From NCBI RefSeq assembly GCF_000786695.1, contig NZ_CP009962.1, positions 4,278,001 through 4,342,000 on the forward strand: DNA of 64,000 nt. Direction: 5' to 3'. The notes beneath the pieces are model-generated. The model made no database searches and was not told where the DNA came from. It saw only the letters and a program-made list of their open reading frames with translations. Source of the DNA: Collimonas arenae (GTDB lineage Bacteria; Pseudomonadota; Gammaproteobacteria; Burkholderiales; Burkholderiaceae_D). Numbering within the stretch: the stretch's first letter is position 1; each line of letters begins with the position of its first letter. Positions 33,135-41,429 of this stretch are shown here, piece by piece. A program made the position numbers and the translations under genes.

Positions 33135-34286
33135 ATGAAAATCGCGGTCATTTCACCCAATGCAAGCAGCCTGAAAGAGATGGGCAAGATCTTGAGCGCG
33201 TTCACGCATTCAGCCACGTTCATCGAAGGCGGAAAAAGCAAAATGCGCATCGTCGCCGAACAGGAGCAACCGGATCTGATGCTAGTGGAAGGCATGTGCT
33301 GCGATCCCTCCGAACTGGCGCAAGTCGAATATATAACGACCCATCACCCGGGTATTGCAGTCATTCTGCTATGCGCCATCCATACGCCTGAATTCCTGAT
33401 CAACTCGATGCGCGCCGGCGTGCGGGAAGTGTTGCCGTCGCCGGTAACCGCCAGTGCGCTGGAAGCAGCTGTAAGCCGCATTGCAGCCAAGTGTACCGGC
33501 AGCCGCGGAAAACCGCAGGGAAGAATCCTCGCTTTCATGCCATGCAAAGGCGGCAGTGGCGCCACTTTCCTGGCGACCAATCTCGGCTACCAGCTGGCGC
33601 AAAGCAAATCGGTCCTGCTGATCGACCTGAATCTGCAATTCGGCGAGGCGCTGTCATTCGTGCACGATGGCGAACCGGCATCGACCCTGGCCGACGTCGT
33701 CCATGACATCAGCCGGCTGGACGCCACGTTCCTGGCTGCCAGTACGGTCAAGGTGGCGCCCAACTACAGCATCCTGGCCGCACCGGAAGACCCGGCCCAA
33801 GCCATGGAAGTGAAACCGGAACATATTGATCCCATCCTCAATCTGGCTGCAATGCAGTATGACTTCATATTGCTCGACGTAGGACGGAATCTGGATACGC
33901 TAACGATCAAGGCATTGGATCGCGCCGACCGCATCTTCCCGGTATTGCAGGCGGGGCTGCCTTACCTGCGAAATGCCGGCAAGCTGCTGGCGATTTTCAA
34001 ATCGCTGGGCTATCCCTCCAGCAAGGTCGAGTTGATTATCAATCGTTTTGAAAAGAGCGGAGAAATAGGAATCGAGAACATGCGGCGCTCGCTAGGAGCG
34101 ATCACCCTGCACACGGTTCCCAACTCATATAAAGAGGTCAATGCATCGATCAACCACGGCGATCCGATGATAGCGATGGCCCGTTCCAATGCAGTAACCA
34201 AGAACCTGGCGGCGTTCGCGTTGACGCTAAGCCCCAGGGAAGAAGAAAGCCGCGGCTTGTTAGGACGTCTGTTCAGACGGGCATAA
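33135..34286 (+). CDS. tadZ: TadZ/CpaE pilus localisation ATPase
   Basis: A 383-residue protein with a receiver-like N-terminal domain (about 1-120) and a ParA/MinD-like domain whose loop F-M-P-C-K-G-G-S-G-A-T-F-L is the deviant Walker A typical of TadZ/CpaE. I-L-L-I-D-L-N-L-Q-F-G-E-A and D-F-I-L-L-D-V-G-R-N-L-D are the other nucleotide-site motifs. TadZ positions the Tad machine, often at a pole. The ATG at 33135 was chosen because the domain begins there and AGGGAA precedes it. Confidence 0.92.
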   Translation: MKIAVISPNASSLKEMGKILSAFTHSATFIEGGKSKMRIVAEQEQPDLMLVEGMCCDPSELAQVEYITTHHPGIAVILLCAIHTPEFLINSMRAGVREVLPSPVTASALEAAVSRIAAKCTGSRGKPQGRILAFMPCKGGSGATFLATNLGYQLAQSKSVLLIDLNLQFGEALSFVHDGEPASTLADVVHDISRLDATFLAASTVKVAPNYSILAAPEDPAQAMEVKPEHIDPILNLAAMQYDFILLDVGRNLDTLTIKALDRADRIFPVLQAGLPYLRNAGKLLAIFKSLGYPSSKVELIINRFEKSGEIGIENMRRSLGAITLHTVPNSYKEVNASINHGDPMIAMARSNAVTKNLAAFALTLSPREEESRGLLGRLFRRA

Positions 34287-34366
34287 ATAGACCAAGAGCA
34301 GCAAAGCGTCATGAGTTACCAATGCGATCCAGGCACGATCCAGCAGGTTTAACCGGAGCACATAAC

Positions 34367-35713
34367 ATGTCTTTTCGAGAACGATTGAACGCTGTCAGAA
34401 CTGAGCCCGCCATCCTACCGCAGGGCCATGTCGCAAGCGATGCATATAAGATATTGAAAGGTCGGATGCATCTCCAGCTGCTGGACAAGTTTGACCTGAA
34501 AGCGCTGGAGACCCTGGCCCCGGAAACGCTACGCCAGGAAATCGCCACGATGGTTGAGCGCCTGCTGCACGAAGACCAGGCGGTGATCAATGACGTGGAA
34601 CGGCGCACGCTGATTCGCGATATCCAGCATGAAATGCTGGGATTCGGCCCGCTTGAACTGTTGATGGCCGATCCGGCCGTATCCGACATCCTGGTCAACT
34701 CTTACGAGCAAATCTACGTGGAGCGCAGGGGCAAGCTGGAATTGACCAACGTCACCTTTACCGACGAGAAGCATCTGCTGCGCATTATCGACAAAATCGT
34801 GTCGCTGGTAGGACGTCGAATCGATGAATCCAGCCCCATGGTGGACGCCCGGTTGCCTGACGGCTCTCGTGTGAACGCAGTAATCCCGCCGATAGCGCTG
34901 GACGGCCCCATGATGTCGATTCGCCGGTTTGCGCATATTCCTCTCAAAATGGACAATCTGGTCAACGAGCTTAAGAGCCTGACCCCGGAAATGGCGTTCA
35001 TGCTGGAAGGCCTGAGTAAAGCCAAAGTCAACATGATCATCTCGGGCGGCACCGGCGCCGGCAAGACCACCTTGCTGAACATCCTGTCCGGCTATATTCC
35101 GGTATCGGAGCGGGTTGTCACCATCGAAGATGCAGCCGAGCTGCAGATGCAGCAACCGCACGTGGTGCGCATGGAAACGCGGCCGATGAATATCGAGGGT
35201 AAAGGCGAGATTGCGCAGCGCGCATTGGTGCGTAACGCGCTGCGGATGCGTCCCGACCGGATCGTGATTGGCGAAGTGCGCGGCGCCGAAGCGGCAGATA
35301 TGCTGCAAGCGATGAACACCGGCCATGAAGGATCGCTCACCACGATCCATGCCAATACCCCGCGCGACGCCTTGTCCAGATTGGAAAACATGGTTGGCAT
35401 GGCCAATCTCAACTTGCCGCATAAAGCTTCGCGGCAGCAAATCGCTTCAGCCATTACGGTGGTGGTGCAAGCCATCAGGCTGATTGACGGTAAGCGGAAA
35501 ATCACCAGTATCCAAGAGATAACCGGCATGGAGGGCGACATTATTACCATGCAAGAAATTTTCGCCTTCAAGCAAACCGGGATCGGTGTCGATGGCGAGG
35601 TTCAAGGCTATTTTCATGCGACAGGGGTGAGGCCGAAGTTCACGGAGCGCTTGCGTTCGTTCGGCGTGATTTTGCCGGACACTATGTTCGACCCCAGCAA
35701 ACGCTACCAATGA
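34367..35713 (+). CDS. tadA: Tad secretion ATPase
   Basis: A 448-residue GspE/VirB11-family ATPase that powers Flp pilus extension and, in this system, retraction. Walker [12 protein letters not shown] has Lys233. The Asp box V-T-I-E-D-A-A-E-L, Walker [12 protein letters not shown] and His box [12 protein letters not shown] are intact. The N-terminal 130 residues form the usual helical and sensor domains. GGAGC precedes the ATG. Confidence 0.95.
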   Translation: MSFRERLNAVRTEPAILPQGHVASDAYKILKGRMHLQLLDKFDLKALETLAPETLRQEIATMVERLLHEDQAVINDVERRTLIRDIQHEMLGFGPLELLMADPAVSDILVNSYEQIYVERRGKLELTNVTFTDEKHLLRIIDKIVSLVGRRIDESSPMVDARLPDGSRVNAVIPPIALDGPMMSIRRFAHIPLKMDNLVNELKSLTPEMAFMLEGLSKAKVNMIISGGTGAGKTTLLNILSGYIPVSERVVTIEDAAELQMQQPHVVRMETRPMNIEGKGEIAQRALVRNALRMRPDRIVIGEVRGAEAADMLQAMNTGHEGSLTTIHANTPRDALSRLENMVGMANLNLPHKASRQQIASAITVVVQAIRLIDGKRKITSIQEITGMEGDIITMQEIFAFKQTGIGVDGEVQGYFHATGVRPKFTERLRSFGVILPDTMFDPSKRYQ

Positions 35714-35726
35714 AAGGAGCGTCATC

Positions 35727-36719
35727 ATGCTACAACAAACCGGCGGTAACGCCTTCCTGATCATATCGGTGCTCGTCTTTGTCGCCGTGGTGCTGCTCCT
35801 GGAAGGGTTCTACATGATGTGGAAATCCTATCGGGGACCGCAAGCCAGGAAAATTTCGAAACGGTTGCAGGCGCTCTCCGCTTCCCATGACAAGAGCAGT
35901 CGATCACAGCTGTTGAAGCAGCGGATGCTGAGCGATATACCGGTATTCGAGCGATTATTGCTGAGCCTTCCGCGTGCGCGCAGGCTGGACCGCTTCATCC
36001 TCCAGGCAGGTTTGGACTGGACGGTATCGAAACTCTTGTTATCGTGCGCGGCAACAGGAGTGATCGTATGCATTCTGATGACTTCGTTCGCCCGTCAATC
36101 CATCCTGCTGGGAGCCGTGATCGGCATTTCAGCAGCGACATTGCCTTTACTGTATGTGCTCCGCAAACGCGGTCGTCGCCTGGCCAGGATCGAACAGCAA
36201 TTGCCCGATGCGCTGGACCTCGTGACCAGGGCCCTGCGTTCCGGGCACGCATTTTCTTCGGGTTTGCAAATGATCGGAGAGGAAATGGCGGAGCCGATCG
36301 CCGGAGAATTCCGCATCGTCCACGATGAAGTCAATTTCGGCGTATCGCTGCAACAGGCGCTGACTAACCTGAGCGAACGCGTACCGGTTACAGACTTGCG
36401 TTATTTCGTGGTCGCGGTGCTGATTCAGCGTGATTCAGGCGGCAACCTGACTGAAGTGCTCGGCAATTTGAGCCGCTTGATCCGCGACCGCCTGAAACTG
36501 CTTGCCAAAGTGAAAGTGCTGTCCTCGGAGGGGCGGCTATCCGCCTGGATCCTTGGGCTCATGCCATTCGCACTGGCAGCAGTCATGAGCCTCGTGAATC
36601 CGGATTTCATGGCGCCGTTGTGGCACGATCCGATTGGTATCGGCATCATAAAATACATGCTGATCTTGATGGCTTTAGGCATTTTCGTCTTGATAAAAAT
36701 AATCAGAATCCGGGTATAG
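35727..36719 (+). CDS. tadB: Tad inner-membrane platform protein TadB
   Basis: A 330-residue platform protein with N-terminal helices (about 9-30 and 92-140), a cytoplasmic T2SS-F domain (about 155-285) containing Q-L-P-D-A-L-D-L-V-T-R-A-L-R-S-G-H-A-F-S, and two C-terminal helices. With TadC it forms the membrane base that the TadA ATPase drives. It follows tadA by 13 bases. Confidence 0.93.
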   Translation: MLQQTGGNAFLIISVLVFVAVVLLLEGFYMMWKSYRGPQARKISKRLQALSASHDKSSRSQLLKQRMLSDIPVFERLLLSLPRARRLDRFILQAGLDWTVSKLLLSCAATGVIVCILMTSFARQSILLGAVIGISAATLPLLYVLRKRGRRLARIEQQLPDALDLVTRALRSGHAFSSGLQMIGEEMAEPIAGEFRIVHDEVNFGVSLQQALTNLSERVPVTDLRYFVVAVLIQRDSGGNLTEVLGNLSRLIRDRLKLLAKVKVLSSEGRLSAWILGLMPFALAAVMSLVNPDFMAPLWHDPIGIGIIKYMLILMALGIFVLIKIIRIRV

Positions 36720-36729
36720 GAGAAGAAAA

Positions 36730-37641
36730 ATGCTCATACTTACCGTACTCATTTTCCTCTCTGTAACGTTGGGACTGGCTGGACTCTTTCTCTGGCTGAC
36801 GCCGACAAAAGCAGAGCAACGATTGCAAGCCCTGTCCAATCCGGCTGAAAGACCCCAGTGGACGGAAACCATGGTCAATCTGGTTGGCCCCTTTGCCCAT
36901 CTGTCTTCGCCAACCGGCAATTGGGAAACGTCGCCTTTAAAAATCAAGTTTCTCAATGCCGGTATCCGGCACAGCGACGCGCGCCTGATTTATTTTGGCA
37001 TCAAAACATTGTTGCCCCTGGTTTTTGCCGCAATGGCATTTCTGGCAATCAGGGCAACTGGCCAAACTGATAACCTGACGCTGTTGATGTACTTGATCCT
37101 GGCCGCGGTGTTGGGGTGCTACCTGCCCAATATGTTTTTGTATTGGAAGATCAAAAACCGCAGGAGAGAAATATTCGAAAGCTTTCCTGATGCAGCTGAC
37201 TTGATGCTGGTTTGCATGGAAGCAGGCTTGGGATTGGATGCGGGGCTGACAAAGGTCGCTGAAGAAATCAAAATAAAAAGTGTCGCCCTGGCGGAAGAAC
37301 TGCATCTGACGAATCTGGAAATGAGGGCCGGCGGCACCAGGGAAAAATCTTTGCGCAATCTCGCGCTGCGCACCGGCGTTGAAGAAATCAGCGCATTTGC
37401 CGCCATGTTGACCCAGGCCGACAGGTTTGGAACCAGTATTGGCGAGTCGCTTCGGGTATTTTCCGATGATCTGCGGCACAAGCGGCAAATGCGCGCTGAG
37501 GAAATGGCTGCGAAGGTGCCGACCAAAATGCTGTTTCCTTTGGTGGTCTTTGTTTTCCCGTCAATTATCATGGTCATCATGGGGCCGGCTGCAATTCAAA
37601 TCGTCCGGACCATATTGCCCATGTTGAATGGTCTGCACTAA
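36730..37641 (+). CDS. tadC: Tad inner-membrane platform protein TadC
   Basis: A 303-residue TadC protein: one N-terminal helix, two central helices (about 93-140), a T2SS-F domain with S-F-P-D-A-A-D-L-M-L-V-C-M-E-A-G-L-G-L-D, and C-terminal helices ending in I-M-G-P-A-A-I-Q-I. It follows tadB closely with AGGAGAAG before the ATG and is the last pilus gene. TadD (a TPR lipoprotein), which usually follows, is absent. Confidence 0.93.
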   Translation: MLILTVLIFLSVTLGLAGLFLWLTPTKAEQRLQALSNPAERPQWTETMVNLVGPFAHLSSPTGNWETSPLKIKFLNAGIRHSDARLIYFGIKTLLPLVFAAMAFLAIRATGQTDNLTLLMYLILAAVLGCYLPNMFLYWKIKNRRREIFESFPDAADLMLVCMEAGLGLDAGLTKVAEEIKIKSVALAEELHLTNLEMRAGGTREKSLRNLALRTGVEEISAFAAMLTQADRFGTSIGESLRVFSDDLRHKRQMRAEEMAAKVPTKMLFPLVVFVFPSIIMVIMGPAAIQIVRTILPMLNGLH

Positions 37642-37714
37642 GAACGTTGACATAGCCCGAGACAACGCAAAAATGCCTGGCGGCGAAGAAACAGCTCGGC
37701 CGCCTACATCGCTG

Positions 37715-38401
37715 TCAGGACTGGGGATTTCCGAGCTGATGCTTGATCGCATAAACATATAGTTCAAGACGATTGCTCACATCCAGCTTGTGATATATGG
37801 ATGTTAAATGGTTGCACAAGGTGTGTTCGGATATGAATAATCGTTGCGCTAGCGCCTTATTCGACGCTCCACTTCCCTCGACAATCGATTGGATGATTTT
37901 TTGTTCCTTGGCCGTCAAGGCAGCGTATTTCTCCGTTTCAGGAGATGGTTTAGGCGCTGCCACCGGGCTCATGAGTTCGCCAAAAACCCTGCCCAAGGTT
38001 TCACGGTCAAGCCACAGCTCGCCCCGATGGGTTTTTTCTATCGCCTTCAGTACTTGTTCTGCTGCGACATCTTTGCGCAACACGCCACGGGCGCCACGCA
38101 GAACCGCCATGTCCAGCGTCGCTTGCTTGCGCTCGGCGGTCAAAATAAGAACGCGTGATTTCTGGTTCAACACCAGAGCAGGGAGAATGTCGAGGGCGTT
38201 TTTCCCGTCAAGGTCGAGGTCCAGCAAAATAACGTCCGGAATCAGCTGGTCGACTTTCGCAAGCGCCTCTTCGCAGCTTCTCGCTGTCCCGACCACTTCC
38301 ATCCTGGGCTTTTCACCATCGATTAATTTGCTCAATCCCCACAGCATCGTCTGGTGATCGTCGATAAGCATTACACGGATTGTTTCTGGCGCCGGCTTCA
38401 T
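37715..38401 (-). CDS. NarL/LuxR-type response regulator
   Basis: A 228-residue regulator with a receiver domain (about 8-125) whose phosphoacceptor is Asp61 in V-I-L-L-D-L-D-L, and a LuxR-type helix-turn-helix (about 158-222: L-T-A-K-E-Q-K-I-I-Q-S-I-V-E-G-S, then I-S-E-H-T-L-C-N-H-L-T-S-I-Y-H-K-L). It is convergent with tadC and 12 bases downstream of a DegS/NarX-type kinase, its obvious partner. Its position suggests that the pair regulates the Tad pilus. Confidence 0.93.
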   Translation of the reverse strand: MKPAPETIRVMLIDDHQTMLWGLSKLIDGEKPRMEVVGTARSCEEALAKVDQLIPDVILLDLDLDGKNALDILPALVLNQKSRVLILTAERKQATLDMAVLRGARGVLRKDVAAEQVLKAIEKTHRGELWLDRETLGRVFGELMSPVAAPKPSPETEKYAALTAKEQKIIQSIVEGSGASNKALAQRLFISEHTLCNHLTSIYHKLDVSNRLELYVYAIKHQLGNPQS

Positions 38402-38413
38402 GGTTCCACCCTT

Positions 38414-40120
38414 TTAAACGGGTATTTCTATATGCACGGCCGTACTACCGCCAGGCCCTTGCCTCACCTGCGTATTTCCGCCCAACGCGGTAGCCCGTTC
38501 GGTAATCGAGCGTGGTATGAACTCAATTGGCTGCGCGCCCATTCCTTCGTTTTCAATTTGAATCTTGAGCAAGCCATTAGTACATTGCAGTTTAACGAAT
38601 CCGCGTTGCGCGACAGTGTGCTTGCAGATATTGCTCAATCCTTCGCGCACGACTTGCAATACTTCCGCAGTCAGGCGGTCGCTGAAGTTCAGCTCGCCCT
38701 CCATGCTGACGGCGATATCGATCCCGTAGAACTCCCTGACTTGCTCAGCCTGCTGGCGTAGGACTACCAGGAATATTGGTTCACTCTGCCCGGCTTCGTT
38801 TTTAAACGTCCCGGCATAGCGACGTAAATCGCCGATAACCTGCGCCGCCATTGCCGTCAATTTATCGAGATCGTCGATCAGCGGGTTGTCGGCCGCCGCT
38901 TTGTTCCGTACCGCACTCAGCCCCATTTTCAAGCCAATATATGGCTGGATCGCAGTATCATGAATATCCAGCGCAATCTTTTTTCGTTCCTGCGAGACAG
39001 CTTCCGAAGCCATGTGGTCAAGCAATTCGATGTTTTCGATAACAGGAAACGCTTGTTCAGTGATATGGCTCAAAAACAATGCGTCCGCTTTGCTGAATCT
39101 ATTTGCCTGCGACACTACATAAATGCGGCCGTCCCCTTTCCGCAATGACAAAGGAACGCTGATAAATGAATCCGCCTCCAGAAGCTCGGCCAGGTTCTGA
39201 CACGTTTGTTCTTCTTGCCTGATCCATTTTCCTTTGGCGCTATCGTACGCCAGAGATCCGCCGAGTAAAGACATGGCTGACCATAACGGACGAGTGTAAG
39301 CAACCGCATGATCAGGCGAAAGCGCCATCAGTCGTGACGCCGCTTCTGCCCTGACTTCCACGGCAGTGACCGATTGCTTTACATCGCCCTCCTTGATCGT
39401 CCGCAACGAGTAAGCAGCGGAATCCTTGTCTCGCACCACCAAGATACAGCTGCTGCCCTTAAAAAAAGTTAATGTCTTTTTCAAGATGGATGTAACGGTG
39501 TGATCAACCCCGAAGCGCGGATTTGATAGCCGGCTAACATCGCGTAGCAAGGCAAGCCGACGCTTTAACTCTACTTTCGACTCCCCCCAGCGCGCGCTCA
39601 TATAGCCGAACGTAAGCAAAAAGGTGGTGCGCAACAATAACCGGGGAAGATCTTGTCCTGCCTCCGACACCATGCTGCATGCGGCAAGCAATATGGCAGA
39701 GACGATGGTAATTCGCGCCCCCTCTTCAAAACCCCAGCGAAATGAAGACGTAAGAATCGCGAAAAAAAAGAATAAGAAGAAAAAACTGTTGATACCGCCA
39801 GTAAAAAGTACGATCGCCGCATACCAGCAGACATCCAGCCAGTGAATCAGTTTTCCCTGCGCGAACGATTTGCTGAACTGCGAGAAAATGTAAAGAGCAA
39901 TGCTGTGAAGAACGTACCCGGAAAAGACGAGCCAGGTGAAATGGTCAACACCGCTCAGGCCCGAGGGGTCGATAAAAATCGCCAGTAAAACCGAAATCGC
40001 CAATACCAGCCGCATCCTGGCAACCATTAACGCGTCAGCCGCGTCCGTGGCGAAGCTCAATGCAATCTCGTTTTTTATAGCCAGCCCGTCAGCAGGCTTG
40101 ATGTTTCCGCGCCATGACAT
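38414..40120 (-). CDS. NarX/DegS-type sensor histidine kinase
   Basis: A 568-residue membrane kinase. About five or six transmembrane helices (about 35-175, including a Phe-rich N-S-F-F-F-L-F-F-F-F run) form the sensor. A GAF-like domain (about 205-365) follows, then a HisKA_3 dimerisation domain with the phosphoacceptor His387 in E-R-K-K-I-A-L-D-I-H-D-T-A-I-Q-P, and an ATPase domain with R-E-G-L-S-N-I-C-K-H. The Asp of the canonical ATPase D-N-G-x-G box is Glu here (I-E-N-E-G-M-G), a possible weakening. Linked to the response regulator downstream. Confidence 0.9.
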   Translation of the reverse strand: MSWRGNIKPADGLAIKNEIALSFATDAADALMVARMRLVLAISVLLAIFIDPSGLSGVDHFTWLVFSGYVLHSIALYIFSQFSKSFAQGKLIHWLDVCWYAAIVLFTGGINSFFFLFFFFAILTSSFRWGFEEGARITIVSAILLAACSMVSEAGQDLPRLLLRTTFLLTFGYMSARWGESKVELKRRLALLRDVSRLSNPRFGVDHTVTSILKKTLTFFKGSSCILVVRDKDSAAYSLRTIKEGDVKQSVTAVEVRAEAASRLMALSPDHAVAYTRPLWSAMSLLGGSLAYDSAKGKWIRQEEQTCQNLAELLEADSFISVPLSLRKGDGRIYVVSQANRFSKADALFLSHITEQAFPVIENIELLDHMASEAVSQERKKIALDIHDTAIQPYIGLKMGLSAVRNKAAADNPLIDDLDKLTAMAAQVIGDLRRYAGTFKNEAGQSEPIFLVVLRQQAEQVREFYGIDIAVSMEGELNFSDRLTAEVLQVVREGLSNICKHTVAQRGFVKLQCTNGLLKIQIENEGMGAQPIEFIPRSITERATALGGNTQVRQGPGGSTAVHIEIPV

Positions 40121-40339
40121 TTAACGAAGCCCTCCCTCGTTTCCCTGCGCGTTCCAATAACATTGGAGATACCAATGAGACGCACTTATATCCGGAAACC
40201 ACCAAGCCAAATTTAACGCACCAGACAATACAAGCCACTATTGTTATTAATTGTCAAAAATTGTTGATGCGTCTTTATATAGTGCACATTGAATATAAAA
40301 ATGTCAATGTTCTAATGAATACAGTTAGTGGATGTCATT

Positions 40340-40733
40340 AACCCAGAGCAAGCTGGGCATGTTCGTTTGCCAGCTAAATTGCCACTGTCGGTTTTAATCC
40401 TCCGCCAATGCCTGGCGAATACTGCGTCCCCCTCGTACGAATCCACAAATCCTGGTTCAAGCAGATCTTCATGCATCTGTTTTAGGCTTCGCCGCTGCTT
40501 GCGTGACTTAACCGCTTCTGTTTTTGAATCAAGCTGAAAGCTGAAACGCAAATTTGTCGACCGCGCTGGGCGAATGTCGCTTCTAGTCGGCCGGTTCTAT
40601 GATTTCCGAGCGCAGATAGCGCCGAACCGTGTTTCGAGAGATACGCAATCGTCTGGTGATCTCTCTCAACGAGACCTGGTCACGAATGTGCTAGCGTCGA
40701 ATAGCGTCTAGCAATGCCACGTCGATCACTCCG
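40340..40733 (-). pseudogene. istA: IS21-family transposase (istA) remnant, frameshifted with stops
   Basis: Read on the minus strand from about 40733, the frame gives H-I-R-D-Q-V-S-L-R-E-I-T-R-R-L-R-I-S-R-N-T-V-R-R-Y-L-R-S-E, the helix-turn-helix of IS21-type IstA, with two in-frame TAG codons. After a frameshift near 40545 it continues K-S-R-K-Q-R-R-S-L-K-Q-M-H-E-D-L, then F-A-R-H-W-R-R. Only the first quarter of a roughly 500-residue transposase remains; no catalytic domain and no istB are present. An open frame of 79 codons inside it is therefore not a gene. Confidence 0.78.
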
Positions 40734-40756
40734 ATGCCCTACTCATCACGATTGTA

Positions 40757-40860
40757 AGAGGCTATTGCAAAATTAAGATGGCTAGACGCTCCGACGAAGA
40801 CAGTACGAGTAGTACGGCAAGGAGGAGCAACAACGCCCGGTTAATTTTGCAACAGCCTCT
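40757..40860. mobile_element. MITE-like element, 20-bp terminal inverted repeats
   Basis: AGAGGCTATTGCAAAATTAA at 40757-40776 pairs with TTAATTTTGCAACAGCCTCT at 40841-40860 (one mismatch). The 104-bp unit contains CGACGAAGACAGTACGAGTA (from 40792), nearly the same as the core of the element at 2951-3129 in inverted sense. It lies directly beside the IS21 remnant and is non-coding. Confidence 0.72.
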
Positions 40861-40991
40861 AAGTAGGATTGCTTTCTAAACGTGGGGCATTTGGGATGCA
40901 AATTATCCAGCGAATGGACTGAACTTCTCTGGTTGGACCAAGGCTGGTCGAGGGATCAATAAGCAGAGTATTCCTAGGTTATCCCTAAAAG

Positions 40992-41022
40992 AAAAAGCCG
41001 CCCATAAATGAAGGCGGCTTTT
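40992..41022 (-). terminator. Intrinsic terminator, probably of the original tRNA-Ser gene
   Basis: AAGCCGCC and GGCGGCTT form an 8-bp stem flanked by A-runs and T-runs on both sides, so it can act on either strand. On the minus strand it lies about 37 bases beyond the tRNA-Ser 3' end, the natural position of that gene's terminator. Confidence 0.8.
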
Positions 41023-41058
41023 CTTGAAAATCCATTTAATATCAATGGCTTATATCCT

Positions 41059-41086
41059 TGGCGGAGAGACGGGGATTCGAACCCCG
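41059..41086 (-). other. Isolated 3' end of tRNA-Ser: probable attL of the mobile region
   Basis: On the minus strand this reads CGGGG-TTCGAAT-CCCCG (a complete T-arm) followed by TCTCTCCGCCA, the acceptor 3' strand and CCA end of a tRNA-Ser beginning GGAGAGA. No anticodon arm or 5' half lies next to it. A terminator follows on the same strand, so the left side looks like native chromosome and the right side like inserted DNA. PhiCTX-type phages are known to use tRNA-Ser 3' ends. The restored tRNA-Ser should be at the right end of the element, outside the window. Confidence 0.7.
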
Positions 41087-41429
41087 GATAGGCTATGAAG
41101 CTATTGCGTTAGCGTCAATTTTTCTTTTCAATTCAAGGAGTTAGAGCATGACAAGCGTACTATTGTTTGTCGGGATGACATTCTCTAAGTGCTTGATTTG
41201 AAAAGAAGTGGATTTTTTGAATAGTACAGTTTTGACGCTCAAAAATAGATCGTCAATCAGCGCCGTAGAAAGTACTCGGAATCCTCACGCACATCGGCCC
41301 TCCGCTAATGTGAGCAATTCGGGCCAACTCCGCATCGGTAAGCTACCCATTTTTTTGGTGCATGTGCAATGCTATGTAGCACAGTGGAATATGGTTACAC
41401 TAGGTTGACTAATTACCAAAGGTACCTTC

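Noticed and set aside
34529..35440. 303-codon minus-strand frame opposite tadA
   Set aside because: Antisense shadow of tadA; His/Arg/Gln-rich with no domain.
40312..40551. 79-codon frame as an independent gene
   Set aside because: Its middle matches IS21 IstA in a frame that continues, after a frameshift, from the upstream istA fragment, so it is part of a pseudogene.
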